A stretch of DNA of 64,000 nt from Streptomyces catenulae (GTDB lineage Bacteria; Actinomycetota; Actinomycetes; Streptomycetales; Streptomycetaceae), in contig NZ_JODY01000030.1 of NCBI RefSeq assembly GCF_000718015.1, positions 62,001 through 126,000 of the forward strand, given 5' to 3'. The position numbers and the translations under genes are program-made. The notes below the pieces were generated by a model that worked only from the letters and a program-made list of their open reading frames with translations, was not told where the DNA came from and did no database searches. Below, in pieces: positions 35,419 to 43,923 of this stretch; position 1 is the first letter of the stretch, and the number at the start of each line of letters is the position of its first letter.

Positions 35419-36246
35419 ATGCAGAGCCTGCGGATGATCGAGAACTGGCCGGTGCCGACCGCTGCGGCCGCCGTCGTACGAGCCGATGGCAGCGTCGCCG
35501 GGACATGCGGGCCCCAGCAGCACCGCTTCCCGCTGGCCTCGGTGACCAAGCCGCTGGCCGCCTATGCCGCGCTGGTGGCGATCGAGGAGGGCGCGGTCGA
35601 GCTGGACGAACCGGCCGGACCCGAGGGCTCCACCGTGCGCCACCTCCTCGCCCACACCTCCGGCCTCGCCTTCGACGAGCAGCGCACCATGGCCGCTCCG
35701 GGGACCCGGCGGATCTACTCCAACGCCGGTTTCGAGACCCTGGGCGACCACATCGCCGAGGCCACGGACATCCCCTTCCCCCAGTACCTGCGGGAGGCGG
35801 TGTTGGAGCCGCTCGGTATGGACGCGACGGAGCTGGCCGGTTCCCCCGCCAAGGACGGTGTCTCGACCGTCGCCGACCTGATCCGTTTCGCCGCCGAACT
35901 CCAGGCGCCGCGGCTGCTCGCGCCGGAGACCGTCGCCGCCGCGACCTCCGTGGTCTTCCCCGGGCTCACCGGCGTACTGCCCGGCTACGGCCACCAGAAG
36001 CCCAACGACTGGGGGCTGGGGTTCGAGATCCGCGACGGGAAGTCGCCGCACTGGACGGGCGCTTCGTCGTCGGCGCGGACGTTCGGCCACTTCGGCCAGT
36101 CCGGGACGTTCCTGTGGGTGGACCCGGAGGCGGGCGGCACCGGCGCCGCCTGTGTCGCGCTCACCGACCGGGCCTTCGGCCCCTGGGCCGTCGACGTCTG
36201 GCCGCCGCTGACCGACGCGGTCCTGGCCGAGCTGCACGCCGCCTGA
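35419..36246 (+). CDS. Serine hydrolase, beta-lactamase/PBP-like
   Basis: 275 residues with the class C beta-lactamase/DD-peptidase triad: SVTK (Ser41, Lys44), YSN (Tyr99) and HFG near FGHFGQSGTF replacing KTG. There is no signal peptide, so it is likely cytosolic and an esterase or amidase rather than a cell-wall enzyme. TAGGCT ends 6 bases before the ATG at 35419, so the message is leaderless and this start is favoured over the ATG at 35434. It is divergent from the merR operon. Confidence 0.87.
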   Translation: MQSLRMIENWPVPTAAAAVVRADGSVAGTCGPQQHRFPLASVTKPLAAYAALVAIEEGAVELDEPAGPEGSTVRHLLAHTSGLAFDEQRTMAAPGTRRIYSNAGFETLGDHIAEATDIPFPQYLREAVLEPLGMDATELAGSPAKDGVSTVADLIRFAAELQAPRLLAPETVAAATSVVFPGLTGVLPGYGHQKPNDWGLGFEIRDGKSPHWTGASSSARTFGHFGQSGTFLWVDPEAGGTGAACVALTDRAFGPWAVDVWPPLTDAVLAELHAA

Positions 36247-36383
36247 CATCCGGCGGCCGGGCCCCCGCAGGTCCCGGCCGCCCACCGCCCGGCCCGTCCC
36301 CGACCGGCCGCGCCCCGTGCCGCGGAGCGCCCGCGGCACACCGCCGGTCCCTCACGTACACCGCGGCTCCCCCGCCCCGCGGT

Positions 36384-37055
36384 TCACACGTACCGCGGCT
36401 CCGCCCCCATCTCCCAGATCAGGCACTCCGCGGACCCCTCCGCCCGCAGCCGTACGCCGCTCTCGTCGGTGAGCCGCGCGGCGTCACCGGCCGCCAGCGC
36501 CTCCCCGCCCAGCCGCGCCTCGCCGCGTACCACCTGCACATACACCCGCGGCGCAGCCGGGAGGGCGGTGCTTTCGCCGGGGGCGAGGCGGCGGATGCGC
36601 ACCGTCGCCCCCGCGCGCGGGACGGCGTACGGGGCGTCGTCGGCGAGGCCGCGCACCACGTCGTACGCGGGGGTCCCGCCGAACTCCGTCGGTGCCAGCC
36701 ACATCTGGACGAAGCACAGCGGTGCGGGGCCGTCGTTGCGCTCGATGTGCCGGACGCCGTCGGCGGCGGTCAGCCGGGCCAGGTCACCCGGCCGTACCGT
36801 CGTCTCGTGTCCCGTGGAGTCGCGGTGGGTCAGTTCACCCTCGACGACCCAGGTGACGATCTCGGTGTCGCGGTGCGGGTGCTCGTCGAATCCGGCGCCC
36901 GGGGCGAGCCGCTCCTCGTTGCAGGCGATCAGTGCGCCGAACCGCAGGTTGGCGGGGTCGTAATGGGGGCCGAAGGAGAACGCGTGGAGCGTCTCGATGC
37001 CGGTTTCCGGATCGCCGCCCCGATAGCGTTCCGCGCCCGCGTGCACCTGAATCAT
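36384..37055 (-). CDS. Pirin family protein
   Basis: 223 residues, a bicupin. The N-terminal metal site is in FDEHPHRDTEIVTWVVEGEL (two His and the Glu), followed by HRDSTGHETTVRPGDL and the typical SAxxGVxHIE-like ADGVRHIERND. The C-terminal cupin is shorter and lacks metal ligands. Pirins may act as quercetin dioxygenases or redox-sensing cofactors; the role here is unknown. TACGGT ends 6 bases before the ATG at 37055, indicating a leaderless mRNA. It is divergent from fasR with only 57 bp between starts. Confidence 0.9.
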   Translation of the reverse strand: MIQVHAGAERYRGGDPETGIETLHAFSFGPHYDPANLRFGALIACNEERLAPGAGFDEHPHRDTEIVTWVVEGELTHRDSTGHETTVRPGDLARLTAADGVRHIERNDGPAPLCFVQMWLAPTEFGGTPAYDVVRGLADDAPYAVPRAGATVRIRRLAPGESTALPAAPRVYVQVVRGEARLGGEALAAGDAARLTDESGVRLRAEGSAECLIWEMGAEPRYV

Positions 37056-37112
37056 GCAGTCACCGTAGCCCCGCCGCGCCATGTGCCCGACCCGATAAGG
37101 CAGTCTTGTCCC

Positions 37113-38297
37113 GTGTCTGAACCCGCATCGCGCGCCCCTCATCCGCACCAGGCGACCCTCCGCAGGCTGGAGCAGTCGTCCGGCAAACTCGCCGCGGCAG
37201 CCATCGCCCGCATGGACGCGCAGCTGCCCTGGTACCGCGCGATGCCACCGGAGAACCGCTCCTGGATCGGCCTGGTGGCACAGGCCGGTATCGCCGCGTT
37301 CACCGAGTGGTTCCGGCATCCCGAGACCCCCCAGGCGATCAGCACCGACGTCTTCGGCACCGCACCGCGCGAGCTGACCCGGGCGATCACTCTGCGCCAG
37401 ACCGTGGAGATGGTCCGGACGACCATCGAGGTCATGGAGTCGGCGATCGACGAGGTCGCGGCCCCCGGTGACGAATCGGTCCTGCGGGAAGCGCTGCTCG
37501 TCTACGCCCGCGAGATCGCCTTCGCCACCGCTCAGGTCTACGCCCAGGCCGCCGAGGCGCGTGGCGCCTGGGACGCCCGGCTGGAGTCGCTCGTCGTCAA
37601 CGCGGTGCTCTCCGGTGAGGCCGACGAGGGCGCGGTCTCCCGGGCCGCGGCCCTGGGCTGGAACTCCCCCGAGCACGTCTGCGTCGTCCTGGGCACCGCC
37701 CCCGACGGCGACAGCGAACTGACCGTGGAGGCGATCCGCCGGGCCGCCCGGCACGCCAAGCTCCAGGTGCTGACCGGCGTCCTGGGCAGCCGCCTGGTGG
37801 TGATCGCCGGTGGCTCCGACAACCCGCTCAAGGCGGCGAAGGCGCTGATCGGGCCGTACGCGGCGGGCCCGGTGGTGGCCGGTCCGGTCGTCGCCGACCT
37901 GCTCGCCGCGACGCGCTCGGCGCAGGCCGCCGCCGCCGGTCTGCGGGCCTGCGCCGCCTGGCCGGACGCACCGCGGCCGGTGCTCGCCGACGATCTGCTG
38001 CCGGAGCGCGCGATGGCGTCGGACCCGGTGGCGCGCGACCAGCTGGTGGAGGAGATCTACAGGCCGCTGGAGGAGGCGGGCTCCGCGCTCCTGGAAACAC
38101 TGAGCGTCTATCTGGAGCAGGCCAGCAGCCTGGAGGGCGCGGCGCGGATGCTGTTCGTGCACCCGAACACCGTGCGCTATCGGCTCCGACGCGTGACGGA
38201 CGTCACCGGATGGTCGCCGTCCGATGTCCGCTCGGCCTTCACCCTGCGTATCGCACTGATTCTGGGGCGCCTGGCTGACGGAGAATCGCAGCTCTAG
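37113..38297 (+). CDS. fasR: FasR-type PucR-like activator of fatty acid synthesis
   Basis: 394 residues. The C terminus has the PucR-type helix-turn-helix AARMLFVHPNTVRYRLRRVT; the N-terminal part is a helical sensory domain. The position immediately upstream of fabD-fabH-acpP-fabF matches FasR of Streptomyces coelicolor, which activates this operon and couples malonyl/acetyl-CoA supply to lipid synthesis. GTG at 37113 (MSEPASRAPHPHQATL) is the start. 89 bp separate it from fabD, leaving room for the fab promoter and the FasR site. No terminator lies between them. Confidence 0.92.
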   Translation: MSEPASRAPHPHQATLRRLEQSSGKLAAAAIARMDAQLPWYRAMPPENRSWIGLVAQAGIAAFTEWFRHPETPQAISTDVFGTAPRELTRAITLRQTVEMVRTTIEVMESAIDEVAAPGDESVLREALLVYAREIAFATAQVYAQAAEARGAWDARLESLVVNAVLSGEADEGAVSRAAALGWNSPEHVCVVLGTAPDGDSELTVEAIRRAARHAKLQVLTGVLGSRLVVIAGGSDNPLKAAKALIGPYAAGPVVAGPVVADLLAATRSAQAAAAGLRACAAWPDAPRPVLADDLLPERAMASDPVARDQLVEEIYRPLEEAGSALLETLSVYLEQASSLEGAARMLFVHPNTVRYRLRRVTDVTGWSPSDVRSAFTLRIALILGRLADGESQL

Positions 38298-38386
38298 ACT
38301 TTTGTCGGACACCAACAATTCCCCCGATGGTTCTTCGTCCCTGTCCCCACGGGCGGGCGGGACCTCCCACAAGAGAGAGTGTGAGG
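38298..38386 (+). promoter_or_regulatory. fabD promoter region / presumed FasR target
   Basis: This 89-bp gap starts with a less GC-rich stretch (CTTTTGTCGGACACCAACAA, 38299 on). In S. coelicolor the FasR site lies at this place. I cannot assign the exact operator bases. Confidence 0.45.
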
Positions 38387-39358
38387 GTGCTCGTACTCGT
38401 CGCTCCCGGCCAAGGCGCTCAGACGCCCGGCTTCCTGACCCCCTGGCTCGACCTCCCCGGTGTCGAAGACCGGCTCCGTGAGTGGTCCGCGGCCATCGAC
38501 CTGGATCTGATCCACTACGGCACGAACGCCGACGCGGACGAGATCCGCGACACCGCCGTGGCACAGCCGCTGCTGGTGGCGTCCGCACTGATCTCCTCCC
38601 GGCAGCTGTTCGCGACGCCCGAGGAGTTCACCGCGCGCGTCGGCGCCGCGGCCGGCCACAGCGTCGGCGAGCTGGCGGCCGCCGCACTGACCGGCACGCT
38701 CACCGACACCTCCGCGATGCGGCTGGTCCGGCGGCGTGGCCTGGCGATGGCCGAGGCCGCCGCCGTCACCGAGACCGGCATGGCGGCGCTGCTCGGCGGC
38801 GAGGAGTCCGTCGTCGTGCCGCATCTGGAGAAGCTGGGGCTGACCCCGGCGAACGTCAACGGCGCCGGTCAGATCGTTGCGGCGGGCACCGCCGAGCAGA
38901 TCGCGGCCCTCGTCGCGGACAAGCCCGAGGGCACCCGGCGGGTCGTCCCGCTGAAGGTGGCGGGCGCCTTCCACACCCACCACATGGCGCCCGCCGTGGC
39001 GGCGCTGGAGTCCGCGGTCGGCGAGCTGGACGTCACCGACCCGCACACCCGCTACGTCTCCAACAAGGACGGCCGCACCGTCGCCACCGGCGACGAGCTG
39101 GTGCAGCGCCTGGTGGGTCAGGTGGCGAACCCGGTGCGCTGGGACCTGTGCATGGAGACGTTCAAGGAGCTGGGCGTCACCGCACTCATCGAGGCGGCGC
39201 CGGGCGGCACGCTCGTCGGTCTGGCCAAGCGCGCCCTCCCCGGTGTGAAGACGCTCGCCCTCAAGACCCCCGACGACCTCGACGCGGCCCGCACCCTGAT
39301 CGCGGAGCACAGCTCTCCGGTCGCCGACCCGTCGGCCGAAGAAGGAGCCCGCGCATGA
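38387..39358 (+). CDS. fabD: Malonyl CoA-ACP malonyltransferase
   Basis: 323 residues. It transfers malonate from CoA to ACP for type II fatty acid synthesis. Motifs: LVLVAPGQGAQ, the nucleophile GHSVGE (Ser92), the malonyl-binding Arg in LVRRRGLAM, and the catalytic His in GAFHTHHM (about His196). The GTG at 38387 gives the usual N terminus VLVLVAPGQG and follows GAGAGAG; another GTG lies two codons upstream. Its stop overlaps the fabH start by ATGA. Confidence 0.96.
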   Translation: MLVLVAPGQGAQTPGFLTPWLDLPGVEDRLREWSAAIDLDLIHYGTNADADEIRDTAVAQPLLVASALISSRQLFATPEEFTARVGAAAGHSVGELAAAALTGTLTDTSAMRLVRRRGLAMAEAAAVTETGMAALLGGEESVVVPHLEKLGLTPANVNGAGQIVAAGTAEQIAALVADKPEGTRRVVPLKVAGAFHTHHMAPAVAALESAVGELDVTDPHTRYVSNKDGRTVATGDELVQRLVGQVANPVRWDLCMETFKELGVTALIEAAPGGTLVGLAKRALPGVKTLALKTPDDLDAARTLIAEHSSPVADPSAEEGARA

Positions 39359-40401
39359 CCTCGAAGATCAAGCCCTCGAAGGGCGCCGAGTACGCCCGGA
39401 TCATGGGTGTCGGCGGCTACCGCCCGACCCGTGTGGTGCCCAACGAGGAGATCCTCAAGCACATCGACTCCTCCGACGAGTGGATCCGCTCGCGGTCCGG
39501 CATCGCCACCCGGCACTGGGCGGGCCCGGAGGAGACCGTCGCCGTCATGTCGGTCGAGGCGGCGGGCAAGGCCATCGCCGACGCGGGTATCGCGCCCGAG
39601 CAGATCGGCGCGGTCGTCGTCTCCACCGTCTCGCACTTCAAGCAGACCCCGGCCATCGCGACGGAGATCGCGCACCGTATCGGTGCGGGCCGTCCCGCGG
39701 CGTTCGACATCTCGGCCGGCTGCGCGGGCTTCGGCTACGGCCTGACCCTCGCCAAGGGCATGGTCACCGAGGGCTCCGCCGAGTATGTGCTGGTCATCGG
39801 CGTGGAGCGGCTGTCGGACCTCACCGATCTGGAGGACCGTGCGACGGCCTTCCTGTTCGGTGACGGTGCGGGCGCGGTCATCGTCGGTCCCGCCAAGCAG
39901 CCCGCGATCGGCCCGACCGTCTGGGGCTCCGAGGGCGACAAAGCGGAAACGATCAAGCAGACCATCCCCTGGGACGCGTACCGCACCACGCCGGTGCCCG
40001 GCGGCGACGGTCCCGAGGAGCGGACGGCCCCCGAGGCCATCCGCTACCCCGCCATCACCCAGGAGGGCCAGGCGGTCTTCCGGTGGGCGGTGTTCGAGAT
40101 GGCGAAGGTCGCCCAGCAGGCGCTGGACGCGGCCGGAGTCAGCCCGGACGACCTGGATGTCTTCATTCCGCACCAGGCGAATATGCGGATCATCGATTCG
40201 ATGGTGAAGACGCTGAAGCTGCCGGAGAGCGTCACGGTCGCCCGTGACGTGGAGACCACCGGCAACACTTCCGCCGCCTCCATCCCGCTCGCCATGGAGC
40301 GGCTGTTGGCGACCGGTCAGGCCAAGAGCGGCGACACCGCGCTGGTCATCGGCTTCGGGGCGGGTCTCGTTTACGCCGCTACGGTCGTTACCCTCCCCTA
40401 A
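39355..40401 (+). CDS. fabH: Beta-ketoacyl-ACP synthase III
   Basis: 348 residues. It starts fatty acid chains by condensing acyl-CoA with malonyl-ACP; in streptomycetes it prefers branched starters. The catalytic triad is Cys123 (DISAGCAGF), His273 (IPHQANMRI) and Asn304 (TTGNTS). The ATG overlaps the fabD stop and has GAAGGAG 8 bases upstream. An internal segment PWDAYRTTPVPGGDGPEER is slightly longer than in the E. coli enzyme, as is usual in actinobacteria. Confidence 0.97.
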   Translation: MTSKIKPSKGAEYARIMGVGGYRPTRVVPNEEILKHIDSSDEWIRSRSGIATRHWAGPEETVAVMSVEAAGKAIADAGIAPEQIGAVVVSTVSHFKQTPAIATEIAHRIGAGRPAAFDISAGCAGFGYGLTLAKGMVTEGSAEYVLVIGVERLSDLTDLEDRATAFLFGDGAGAVIVGPAKQPAIGPTVWGSEGDKAETIKQTIPWDAYRTTPVPGGDGPEERTAPEAIRYPAITQEGQAVFRWAVFEMAKVAQQALDAAGVSPDDLDVFIPHQANMRIIDSMVKTLKLPESVTVARDVETTGNTSAASIPLAMERLLATGQAKSGDTALVIGFGAGLVYAATVVTLP

Positions 40402-40502
40402 GCAAGATCTGCGCAGCGCGCCGTCCGTCCCCCCGATGTGCCGGCCGCTGCGCGCCCAGCTTCACCCCGTCAGTTACCACTAGAACACCAAGGAGCGCCA
40501 TC

Positions 40503-40751
40503 ATGGCCGCCACCAAGGAAGAGATCGTCGCTGGTCTCGCCGAGATCGTGAACGAGATCGCCGGGATCCCCACCGAGGACGTCCAGGTGGACAAGTCCTT
40601 CACCGACGACCTCGATGTCGACTCGCTGTCCATGGTCGAGGTCGTCGTCGCCGCCGAGGAGCGCTTCGACGTGAAGATCCCCGACGACGACGTCAAGAAC
40701 CTCAAGACCGTCGGCGACGCGACCGATTACATCCTCAAGCACCAGAGCTGA
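40503..40751 (+). CDS. acpP: Acyl carrier protein
   Basis: 82 residues, acidic. The phosphopantetheine site is DLDVDSLSMVE (Ser41). The sequence IVNEIAGIPTEDVQVDKSFT is typical of primary-metabolism ACP. AAGGAG precedes the ATG at 40503. It sits between fabH and fabF with gaps of about 100 and 74 bp and carries the growing acyl chain for FabD, FabH and FabF. Confidence 0.97.
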   Translation: MAATKEEIVAGLAEIVNEIAGIPTEDVQVDKSFTDDLDVDSLSMVEVVVAAEERFDVKIPDDDVKNLKTVGDATDYILKHQS

Positions 40752-40825
40752 TCCAGCTCTGCGCATGTCGCCACCCCGCGGTGGCGCCGTATTCAGACCC
40801 CTCTACCCGTGGAGTAAGAATTCCC

Positions 40826-42091
40826 GTGAACGCGACCAATCGCACCGTGGTCGTCACCGGTATCGGCGCAACCACACCGCTGGGTGGCGACAGCGCTTCG
40901 ACCTGGGACGCCCTGCTCGCCGGCCGGTCCGGTGTGGGCACCCTGGACGAGGACTGGGCAGCTGACCTCCCGGTCCGTATCGCCGCCCGTGCGGCGGTGG
41001 ACCCCGGTGAGATCATCCCCAAGCCGCAGGCCCGCAAGCTGGACCGCTCGGCGCAGTTCGCGCTGATCGCGGCCCGTGAGGCGTGGGCCGACGCCGGTTT
41101 CACCGGTAAGGCGGGCGAGGACACCTCGGTCGACCCCGACCGGCTCGGCACCGTCATCGCCTCCGGCATCGGCGGCGTGACGACCCTGCTCGGTCAGTAC
41201 GACGTGCTGAAGGAGAAGGGCGTCCGCCGCGTCTCCCCGCACACCGTGCCGATGCTGATGCCGAACGGCCCGTCCGCCAACGTCGGCCTGGCCGTCAACG
41301 CCCGCGCGGGTGTGCACACCCCCGTCAGCGCCTGTGCGTCCGGCTCCGAGGCGATCGGCTACGCCATCGAGATGATCCGCACCGGCCGTGCGGACATCGT
41401 GGTCGCGGGCGGTACGGAGGCGGCGATCCACCCGCTGCCGATCGCCGCGTTCGGCAACATGATGGCGATGTCGAAGTCGAACGACGACCCGCAGGGCGCC
41501 TCCCGCCCCTTCGACTCCGCGCGCAACGGTTTCGTCCTCGGTGAGGGCGCCGGTGTGGTCGTGCTGGAGTCCGCGGAGCACGCCGCCAGGCGCGGTGCGC
41601 GGGTCTACGCCGAGGCCGTCGGCCAGGGCATCTCCGCCGACAGCCACGACATCGTGCAGCCCGAGCCGTCGGGCAACGGCATCGCGCACGCGCTGCAGAG
41701 CCTGCTCGACAACAGCGACCTGGACCCGTCCGAGATCGTGCACGTCAACGCGCACGCGACCTCGACGCCGCAGGGTGACCTCGCCGAGCTGAAGGCGCTG
41801 CGCAAGGTCTTCGGTGACGACACCGACCACATCGCCGTCGCCAGCACCAAGTCGATGACCGGTCACCTCCTGGGTGGCGCCGGTGGTGTCGAGTCCGTCG
41901 CGTCGATCCTGTCGGTGTACCACCGGGTGGCCCCGCCGACGATCAACGTCGAGAACCTCGACCCCGAGATCGACGTCGACATCATCCGCGACGAGCCCCG
42001 CAAGCTGCCCGCCGAGGGCCGCATCGCGGCGCTGAACGACTCGTTCGGCTTCGGCGGTCACAACGTCGTGCTCGCGTTCCGCACCGTCTGA
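40826..42091 (+). CDS. fabF: Beta-ketoacyl-ACP synthase II
   Basis: 421 residues, the elongating condensing enzyme. The catalytic residues are Cys170 (VSACASGSE), His in VNAHATSTPQGD and His in KSMTGHLLGGAG; Lys in ASTKSMTG supports. The C-terminal NDSFGFGGHNV gate loop is present. GTG at 40826 is the start; GTGGAG lies upstream at a rather long distance. A strong bidirectional hairpin ends the operon. Confidence 0.97.
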   Translation: MNATNRTVVVTGIGATTPLGGDSASTWDALLAGRSGVGTLDEDWAADLPVRIAARAAVDPGEIIPKPQARKLDRSAQFALIAAREAWADAGFTGKAGEDTSVDPDRLGTVIASGIGGVTTLLGQYDVLKEKGVRRVSPHTVPMLMPNGPSANVGLAVNARAGVHTPVSACASGSEAIGYAIEMIRTGRADIVVAGGTEAAIHPLPIAAFGNMMAMSKSNDDPQGASRPFDSARNGFVLGEGAGVVVLESAEHAARRGARVYAEAVGQGISADSHDIVQPEPSGNGIAHALQSLLDNSDLDPSEIVHVNAHATSTPQGDLAELKALRKVFGDDTDHIAVASTKSMTGHLLGGAGGVESVASILSVYHRVAPPTINVENLDPEIDVDIIRDEPRKLPAEGRIAALNDSFGFGGHNVVLAFRTV

Positions 42092-42111
42092 ACGCACCCC
42101 TGACGTACGAG

Positions 42112-42142
42112 GGCCCGCCCGGTCACCACGACCGGGCGGGCC
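42112..42142. terminator. Bidirectional terminator of fab operon
   Basis: GGCCCGCCCGGTC (42112-42124) and GACCGGGCGGGCC (42130-42142) form a perfect 13-bp stem with a 5-base loop, followed by TTCT. It lies between the convergent fabF and dehydrogenase genes. Confidence 0.9.
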
Positions 42143-42161
42143 TTCTGCATGGGTGGTGCGG

Positions 42162-43040
42162 TCAGTCGCCGAAGGAGGCGTAGTAGGCGGCCGCGCCGTC
42201 CTCGCCGCCGTGGCCCAGTTCCTCGGCCCGGCGCAGCCGTTCGGCGGCGGCGTCGGCGAGGTCCATGCGGACACCGGCCGCCCCGGCGGCCTCCCCGATC
42301 AGCCGGGCGTCCTTGAGTCCCGCGCTGACCGTGAAGCTCGGTGGCAGGAGTGCACCGGAGAGGATCAGCTCGGACTTCATCCGCAGATACGGCAGATCGA
42401 GCGGCCCGCCCTCGACCGCGCCCAGGAAGTCGTACGGATCGACGCCGAGGCCCTTGGCGAGTGCCAGCGCCTCCCCCGCGCCGTTGATGACCGTCAGCAC
42501 CCAGCTGTTGATGACGAGTTTGAGGCGCGAGGCGAGGCCGCTCGCGCCGTCGTCGCCGACCCAGCGGGTGGTGCGTCCGACGACGTCGAAGACGGCGGCG
42601 GCCTGTTCGCGGACGTCGGCCGGTCCGGCGGCGAGGACGGTCAGTTGGCCCTGTTCCGCGGGGGCCTTGGTGCCCAGGACGGGGGCGTCGACGTAGCGGA
42701 GGCCGTGGGTGGCGGCGAGGTCCGCGAGCGGGGTGGTGCCCTCGGTGCCGACGGTGCTCATCTGGAGCCAGAGGGTGCCGCGGGCGAGGCGCGGTGCCGC
42801 CGCCGTCATCGCGTGGAGGACGGCGGGGCCGTCGAGGAGCATGGTGAGGACGGTGTCCGCGCCGTCGACCGCCTCGGCCGGGGTGTCGGTGACGCGGACG
42901 CCGTCGGCGGTGAGGGGTTCGGCCCGGGCGCGGGTGCGGTTCCAGGCGCGGACGTCGTATCCGGCGCGGGCGAGGTTGCGGGCCATCGCCGTGCCCATGA
43001 TGCCGGTGCCGAGCACCGCCACAGAGATGTGTTCAGCCAT
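42162..43040 (-). CDS. NAD(P)-dependent beta-hydroxyacid/imine dehydrogenase
   Basis: 292 residues. The N-terminal Rossmann motif is VLGTGIMG (about 10-16), MSTVGTEGTTPLA is the substrate-binding block, and the catalytic Lys lies in SRLKLVINSW. The C-terminal helical domain includes KGLGVDPYDFLGAVEGGPLD. This is the 3-hydroxyisobutyrate dehydrogenase superfamily, which includes imine reductases; the Lys favours a hydroxyacid substrate. The ATG at 43040 is exactly 6 bases after a TAGCGT -10, so the mRNA is leaderless. Its promoter matches that of the MerR operon at 35.2 kb. Confidence 0.88.
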   Translation of the reverse strand: MAEHISVAVLGTGIMGTAMARNLARAGYDVRAWNRTRARAEPLTADGVRVTDTPAEAVDGADTVLTMLLDGPAVLHAMTAAAPRLARGTLWLQMSTVGTEGTTPLADLAATHGLRYVDAPVLGTKAPAEQGQLTVLAAGPADVREQAAAVFDVVGRTTRWVGDDGASGLASRLKLVINSWVLTVINGAGEALALAKGLGVDPYDFLGAVEGGPLDLPYLRMKSELILSGALLPPSFTVSAGLKDARLIGEAAGAAGVRMDLADAAAERLRRAEELGHGGEDGAAAYYASFGD

Positions 43041-43046
43041 GTCCGC

Positions 43047-43077
43047 ACGCTAGGACTTCGAGTGCGCTCGAAGGCAA
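43047..43077 (-). promoter_or_regulatory. Second MerR-type promoter, same layout as at 35.2 kb
   Basis: TTGCCT (43077-43072) and TAGCGT (43052-43047) are 19 bp apart. The near-perfect palindrome CTTCGAGTGCGCTCGAAG covers 43056-43073. Both hexamers, the spacer length and the 6-base gap to the ATG are the same as in the merR promoter. Confidence 0.75.
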
Positions 43078-43092
43078 GGCGCGGCGGAGCGG

Positions 43093-43587
43093 TCAGACGA
43101 CTTGATGCAGCCAGCGGACGGGGGCGCCCTCACCGGCGTGCCGGAAGGGCTCCAGTTCGTCGTCCCAGGGCTTGCCGAGGAGGCGGGCGACCTCGGCGGC
43201 GAGGTCGCTCTCACCGCCCTCGGCGCGGACGACGGCGGCGCGCAGCCGGTCCTCGGGGATGAGGATGTCGCCGTGGATTCCGGTGACGGCGTGGAAGATA
43301 CCCAGGTCGGGCGTGGAGCTGTAGCGCTCGCCCTCGGCCGTGGCGCAGGGTTCGGCGGTGACCTCGAAGCGCAGCAGATGCCAGCCGCGCAGCGCGGAGG
43401 CGAGCTTGGAGGCGGTGCCGACGGCGCCCTGCCAGGAGAATTCGGCTCTCCAGGTGCCGGGGGCGGCGGGCTGGGCGATCCAGTCGAGGGTGACGCGTAC
43501 GCCGAGGACGCCCGCGACGGCCCATTCGACATGGGGGCAGAGCGCGCGGGGTGCGGAGTGGACGTACAGAACTCCACGGGTCGTCAC
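43093..43587 (-). CDS. DUF3145 family protein
   Basis: 164 residues matching the actinobacterial DUF3145 family: RGVLYVHSAPRALCPHVEWA, VTLDWIAQP, FSWQGAVGTASKLASALRGW, EGERYSSTPDLGIFHA and GKPWDDELEPFRHA. It is found only in actinobacteria and its function is unknown; it lies near the fab operon here, as I recall for S. coelicolor. GTG at 43587 with GGAGG 5-6 bases upstream is the start. Confidence 0.9.
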   Translation of the reverse strand: MTTRGVLYVHSAPRALCPHVEWAVAGVLGVRVTLDWIAQPAAPGTWRAEFSWQGAVGTASKLASALRGWHLLRFEVTAEPCATAEGERYSSTPDLGIFHAVTGIHGDILIPEDRLRAAVVRAEGGESDLAAEVARLLGKPWDDELEPFRHAGEGAPVRWLHQVV

Positions 43588-43923
43588 CGGGACCTCCAGT
43601 GCGGTTCGAGGTTCGCCTTCCCCGGCGGCCTCGTGCCCGCGCCGTCGGCGGCCGGGGCGGGTGCCGACGGTCCGCCCCGGTGGGCGTTGCGGCACCGGCC
43701 TGCCAGGTGACCTACAGTAAACACCATTGGGCTCAATATGCCGCAATCTGCCGTAAAAAGGACAGGAAATGACGGGTTGACAGAGGTTTACGCCGTCGGT
43801 GCGTACCCGTTCGGGCCAGGGCGCGGCGGCCCCGGACCGGGGCTTTCCCGCGGTGCCGGCCCAGGGGTGACGTACCGTCGGTACTTCGAAGAGATATCAC
43901 CCACGGGCCGGAGGGGACAGGGG
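43588..43923. other. 336-bp intergenic region between DUF3145 and SGNH lipoprotein genes
   Basis: No gene. It contains the AT-richer divergent promoter zone at 43710-43790. TTGACA (43777-43782) lies 17 bp before TGCGTA (43800-43805) on the plus strand, a weak candidate for the SGNH gene. A perfect palindrome GTACCG-T-CGGTAC lies at 43872-43884, about 40 bp before the start codon. Confidence 0.5.

Noticed and set aside
32145..37112. A very long open frame running into fasR, starting 5 kb upstream
   Set aside because: It passes out of frame through several well-supported genes. The FasR protein clearly begins at GTG 37113.
40503..42091. Fab cluster as part of a polyketide pathway
   Set aside because: No ketoreductase, chain-length factor, cyclase or tailoring genes are present. 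The ACP and FabF are of the primary-metabolism type and follow fabD and fabH.
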